From Actinomycetota bacterium (GTDB lineage: Bacteria > Actinomycetota > Acidimicrobiia > Acidimicrobiales > RAAP-2), in the NCBI GenBank assembly GCA_009701115.1, contig WLKR01000046.1, forward strand, positions 1 through 7,973: a stretch of 7,973 nucleotides of DNA, written 5' to 3'. Each line of letters starts with the position of its first letter. Within the stretch, counting starts at the first letter, position 1. This document shows positions 5,172 through 7,973 of this stretch, in pieces. Below the pieces are notes generated by a model. The model was not told the origin of the DNA, did not search any database, and worked only from the letters and a program-made list of their open reading frames with translations. Both the position numbers and the translations under genes were made by a program.

Positions 5172-6851
5172 ATGTCAGCTCAATTCATTTTCACTATGCG
5201 CGACCTTCGGCGGTTCTATCCACCGGACCGAGAAGTATTGAAGGGCATCAACCTTTCGTTCTATCCCACCGCCAAAATCGGTGTCATTGGTTCGAACGGA
5301 TCGGGTAAGTCCTCGCTGATTCGAATCATGGCGGGCCTTGATGATGGCTTTTCGGGCGAAGCACGACTCACGCCAGGCTTTACCGTCGGGTACCTGTCTC
5401 AAGAGCCGGAGCTCGACCCGACGAAGGACGTCTTGGGCAACGTGGCGGACGGCGTCGCCGAAATTCGCGACCTCCTGGTCAGATTTAATGAAGTCTGTGC
5501 CGCCATGGGCGACTCTGACGCAGACTTCGATGCCCTCCTGGATGAACAGGCCACGTTGCAGTCAAAGATTGATGCGGCCAACGCGTGGGACCTCGAACGC
5601 ACTCTTGATATTGCCATGGAGGCCCTCCGTCTTCCGCCGGCCGACGCCGATGTCAGCGTTTTATCGGGTGGTGAGCGCCGCCGGGTGGCCCTCTGTCGCC
5701 TCCTGCTCTCTAAGCCCGACCTACTCCTCTTGGACGAGCCCACGAACCACTTGGACGCCGAGTCGGTTGCGTGGCTTGAGCGAGCCCTCCAGGAGTATCC
5801 CGGAGCGGTGGTCGCGATTACTCACGATCGTTACTTCCTAGACAACGTGGCCGAATGGATTCTCGAACTCGACCGGGGCGCCGGAATTCCGTGGAAGGGT
5901 AACTACTCCTCCTGGTTGGAGCAGAAGGGGGATCGACTGGCGGCCGAAGAGAAGGCCGACAAGAACCGCCAAGAAGCGCTTCAGCGAGAACTTGAATGGA
6001 TTCGGATGTCTCCGCGGGCTCGACAGAGTAAGGGTAAGGCGCGCCTCAACGCCTTCAATGATCTCGTGACGGAGTCAGAGTCGGCCGACAAGCGTCCCGA
6101 CAAGATGGAAATAACGATTCCTCCCGGACCTCGTCTTGGTGATCTAGTAATCAATGCCGAACATCTTCAAAAGAGTTTTGGCGATCGAGTGCTGCTCGAC
6201 GATCTGAACTTCATTCTGCCTCCCGGTGGCATCGTTGGTGTTGTCGGACCTAACGGTGCGGGAAAGACCACGCTGTTTCGCATGCTGGCCAAGGAGCAGA
6301 CCCCCGACGGCGGAACCCTCACCGTGGGGCCCACTGTGGAGTTGGCCTACGTCGACCAGTCGCGCGACAATCTCGATCCCACCGCCACCGTCTTTGACGA
6401 AATCAGTGGTGGTGATGAGCACATCATGGTTGGGCGCCGCGAGATTCACGCTCGCGCCTACGTCGCAAGTTTTGGCTTCAAGGGGAGCGACCAGCAAAAG
6501 ATTGTTGGGCAACTATCGGGTGGAGAGCGCAACCGCGTGCAGCTAGCGAAAGTCCTTCGTGCCGGCGGCAACGTCCTGCTCCTCGACGAACCAACCAACG
6601 ACCTCGATGTTGACACTTTGCGGGCGCTCGAAGAGGCGTTGCTGGGCTTTCCCGGCTGTGCCGTTGTGATTAGTCACGACCGGTGGTTCTTAGACCGCAT
6701 TGCGACACACGTGCTCGCATTTGAAGATGAGGCCGATGTTCGCTGGTTCGAAGGCAACTTCTCAGAGTATGAAGCAGATCGCCGTAAGCGATTCGGAGCT
6801 GGCGCCGACCAACCGCACCGCCTCCGTTACAAGCCGTTGGTACGCGACTAG
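5172..6851 (+). CDS. ettA: Energy-dependent translational throttle protein EttA (ABC-F ATPase)
   Basis: This is a soluble ABC-F ATPase of 559 residues, close to the 555 of E. coli EttA. It binds the ribosomal E site and gates the first steps of elongation according to the ATP/ADP ratio; it has no membrane domain. The first ABC domain has Walker A GSNGSGKS (40-47), signature LSGGE (164-168), Walker B LLLLDEP (184-190, catalytic E189) and switch H218. The second has GPNGAGKT (359-366), LSGGE (448-452), LLLDEP (469-474, E473) and H502. The EttA arm-type insertion occupies about 95-140. The linker (about 250-315) contains the P-site-tRNA-interacting segment with RQSKGKARLNAF (284-295), and IPPGPRLGD (316-324) is typical of EttA rather than other ABC-F types. 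Start ATG 5172 has a ribosome binding site. It follows the VOC gene in an operon and overlaps the convergent 99-residue gene by four bases. Confidence 0.97.
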   Translation: MSAQFIFTMRDLRRFYPPDREVLKGINLSFYPTAKIGVIGSNGSGKSSLIRIMAGLDDGFSGEARLTPGFTVGYLSQEPELDPTKDVLGNVADGVAEIRDLLVRFNEVCAAMGDSDADFDALLDEQATLQSKIDAANAWDLERTLDIAMEALRLPPADADVSVLSGGERRRVALCRLLLSKPDLLLLDEPTNHLDAESVAWLERALQEYPGAVVAITHDRYFLDNVAEWILELDRGAGIPWKGNYSSWLEQKGDRLAAEEKADKNRQEALQRELEWIRMSPRARQSKGKARLNAFNDLVTESESADKRPDKMEITIPPGPRLGDLVINAEHLQKSFGDRVLLDDLNFILPPGGIVGVVGPNGAGKTTLFRMLAKEQTPDGGTLTVGPTVELAYVDQSRDNLDPTATVFDEISGGDEHIMVGRREIHARAYVASFGFKGSDQQKIVGQLSGGERNRVQLAKVLRAGGNVLLLDEPTNDLDVDTLRALEEALLGFPGCAVVISHDRWFLDRIATHVLAFEDEADVRWFEGNFSEYEADRRKRFGAGADQPHRLRYKPLVRD

Positions 6852-7147
6852 TTCGAGCTGAGGTCAGCGTCTTCGAGCAGGGCTCGGATTTGACGACCAA
6901 TTTCACGAGGGTTACCAGCCACTTCACCGATGACGTCGCCCTCGACGGTGATGTCATCACCGGGCATGTAGAGCGAGGCTCGGTATCCTCGACCGCTACG
7001 ACCAATAATCACGACATAGGGCATGCCGTCGACGCCGGAATCGCGCGTGGCCATGATGGTGCTACCTTCGCCGGTCGTCACGTCCCACAACGGGGTCTGC
7101 GCCGCCGCCACGATTCGATTCAGTTCAGGATTTCCAAGGGCTGCCAT
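6848..7147 (-). CDS. Conserved-looking small protein of unknown function, 99 residues
   Basis: I do not recognise this protein. It begins MAALGNPELNRIVAAAQ, has no signal peptide or transmembrane segment, and looks alpha/beta: an N-terminal helix, a probable strand PYVVIIGRSGRGYRASLYMP (43-62), an acidic middle (GDDITVEGDVIGEV, 63-76) and a C-terminal helix REIGRQIRALLEDADL (81-96). The two halves could form one small beta-sheet domain. The reading frame stays open upstream to 7249, but ATG 7147 is the first plausible start near the promoter-like TATCGT (7161-7156), and the upstream residues look non-coding. The gene is convergent with ettA, sharing CTAG, and divergent from the desaturase gene. 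It is probably real, because sequence quality, length and position fit and nothing else explains the stretch, but its role is unknown. Confidence 0.7.
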   Translation of the reverse strand: MAALGNPELNRIVAAAQTPLWDVTTGEGSTIMATRDSGVDGMPYVVIIGRSGRGYRASLYMPGDDITVEGDVIGEVAGNPREIGRQIRALLEDADLSSN

Positions 7148-7155
7148 AGAACGCC

Positions 7156-7161
7156 ACGATA
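7156..7161 (-). promoter_or_regulatory. Putative -10 box for the 99-residue protein gene
   Basis: On the minus strand TATCGT (7161-7156) lies eight bases before ATG 7147, giving a leaderless or nearly leaderless transcript. The box overlaps a pair of direct repeats ACGCCAC (7151-7157 and 7161-7167) ten bases apart. Spacing is slightly longer than for the other leaderless candidates here, so confidence is lower. Confidence 0.35.
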
Positions 7162-7207
7162 CGCCACTTCGGTGACAATTACGTCCCCTCGGCCCTTGGC
7201 TTACCCG

Positions 7208-7213
7208 TAGAGT
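7208..7213 (+). promoter_or_regulatory. Putative -10 box for the desaturase gene
   Basis: TAGAGT (7208-7213) would start transcription near 7220, leaving a leader of about 23 bases that includes GAGG (7234-7237), five bases before ATG 7243. This gene therefore looks leadered and Shine-Dalgarno-dependent, unlike most other operon-leading genes here. No clear -35 element is visible. Confidence 0.4.
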
Positions 7214-7242
7214 CCTAAGTACGTCCAACCAACGAGGCCCAC

Positions 7243-7973
7243 ATGTCAATTCTTAAGCGGCCTCATGGTCACGTTGATCTTCTTGAAGAGATCGCCCCTG
7301 ATGTTGAGGCGCTCTACAACCGACACCTCGAAGCACCTCGGGATTGGTTTCCGCACGAAGCGGTCAACTGGGGCACCGGTCGTGACTTTGCGGAGTCACC
7401 GTGGTCGGCCGAGGACTACCCACTCGCCGCCGGTGTGCGCAGTGCTATTTACGTCAACCTCTTGACTGAAGACAATTTGCCGTATTACACCAACACGCTG
7501 TTGAGCCACTCCAGTGCGGGGCACCCGCTAGCTGACTGGAATCACCAGTGGACAATGGAAGAAAACCGTCATGCCATGGTGATGCGCGACTGGGTCCACA
7601 TCAGCCGTTGCATCGACCCCGTCCTTTTGGAAGAAGGTCGCCGCGTTCAGATGAAGACGGGCGAAGTGCCGCACCCCGAATCACTGGCGGACCTCATTAC
7701 CTACGTGGCCTTTCAGGAGCGCGCGACACAAATTGCTCACCGCAATACGGCCACCAAACTGCCGAAAGAAGACGTAATGGGTCGACGCATCCTCGGTCTG
7801 ATCGCTGGCGACGAGACCAAGCACTACATGTTCTACCGCGACCTCGCCAAAGCGGCATTTGTCATTGATCCGAGCGCCATGATGATCGCCGCTACGAAGC
7901 AAGCCATGAGTTTCGCCATGCCGGGAACTGGTATCCCGGGCTTTACGCGCCACGCGGTGCGAATCGCGCGAGA
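7243..7973 (+). CDS. Acyl-[acyl-carrier-protein] desaturase, C-terminus cut by window
   Basis: This soluble ferritin-like di-iron desaturase (FA_desaturase_2) introduces a cis double bond into acyl chains carried on ACP. The 243 visible residues contain the complete four-helix iron site: E76 in TEDNLPYY, E107 and H110 in WTMEENRHA, E159 in FQERATQIAHRN, and E191 and H194 in GDETKHYMFY. These align with the E105, E143/H146, E196 and E229/H232 ligands of castor stearoyl-ACP desaturase. The WTxEENRH and FQERATxxxH wording is close to the plant enzymes and to mycobacterial DesA proteins. No signal peptide or membrane segments are present, so it belongs to the soluble, not the membrane-bound, class of desaturases. 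The frame is open at the right edge; family length of about 275-340 suggests 30-100 residues are missing. Start ATG 7243 has GAGG five bases upstream. The double-bond position is unknown. Confidence 0.92.
   Translation, partial: MSILKRPHGHVDLLEEIAPDVEALYNRHLEAPRDWFPHEAVNWGTGRDFAESPWSAEDYPLAAGVRSAIYVNLLTEDNLPYYTNTLLSHSSAGHPLADWNHQWTMEENRHAMVMRDWVHISRCIDPVLLEEGRRVQMKTGEVPHPESLADLITYVAFQERATQIAHRNTATKLPKEDVMGRRILGLIAGDETKHYMFYRDLAKAAFVIDPSAMMIAATKQAMSFAMPGTGIPGFTRHAVRIAR

Noticed and set aside
1..7973. A new multi-gene defence, mobile or biosynthetic system
   Set aside because: No toxin-antitoxin pair, nuclease, transposase, integrase, repeat array or pathway cluster was found. Gene functions are unrelated and typical of a core genome region.

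Overview
The window is a compact piece of bacterial chromosome holding nine protein-coding genes, two of them cut by the window edges. It has no RNA genes, mobile elements, CRISPR arrays or gene-free stretch longer than about 150 bases. The moderately high GC content, promoters of the TAnnnT type placed 6-7 bases before start codons that lack a ribosome binding site (leaderless transcripts), a GT-C membrane glycosyltransferase and a ferritin-like acyl-ACP desaturase together suggest an Actinomycetota bacterium. A lineage such as the Acidimicrobiia is only a guess.

Layout, left to right. On the minus strand lie the start of an unidentified gene (126 to beyond 1) and, upstream of it, a VTT/DedA-like membrane protein (747-166). 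The two are probably one operon. Back to back with them, across about 30 bases, is a GH13 alpha-glucosidase (778-2286, plus). It runs tail to tail, with a 4-base overlap, into a non-haem Fe(II) oxygenase of the isopenicillin N synthase-like type (3302-2283, minus). The oxygenase is divergent from a GT-C/PMT-like membrane glycosyltransferase (3358-4653, plus). After 144 bases comes a two-gene operon of a VOC/glyoxalase-fold protein (4798-5169) and the ribosome-associated ABC-F ATPase EttA (5172-6851). EttA again ends tail to tail, with a 4-base overlap, against a 99-residue protein of unknown function (7147-6848, minus). That gene is divergent from a partial acyl-[ACP] desaturase (7243 onward, plus).

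The genes do not form one pathway. They are a mix of carbohydrate hydrolysis, cell-envelope or glycan assembly, fatty-acid desaturation and translation control. I see no convincing new defence, mobile or biosynthetic system. The most coherent unusual signal is regulatory architecture: operon-leading genes repeatedly show TAnnnT-N6/7-ATG/GTG leaderless promoters, one divergent pair has two such promoters back to back in about 30 bases, operon-internal genes instead have Shine-Dalgarno sites, and both convergent pairs interlock their stop codons in a 4-base CTAA or CTAG overlap.
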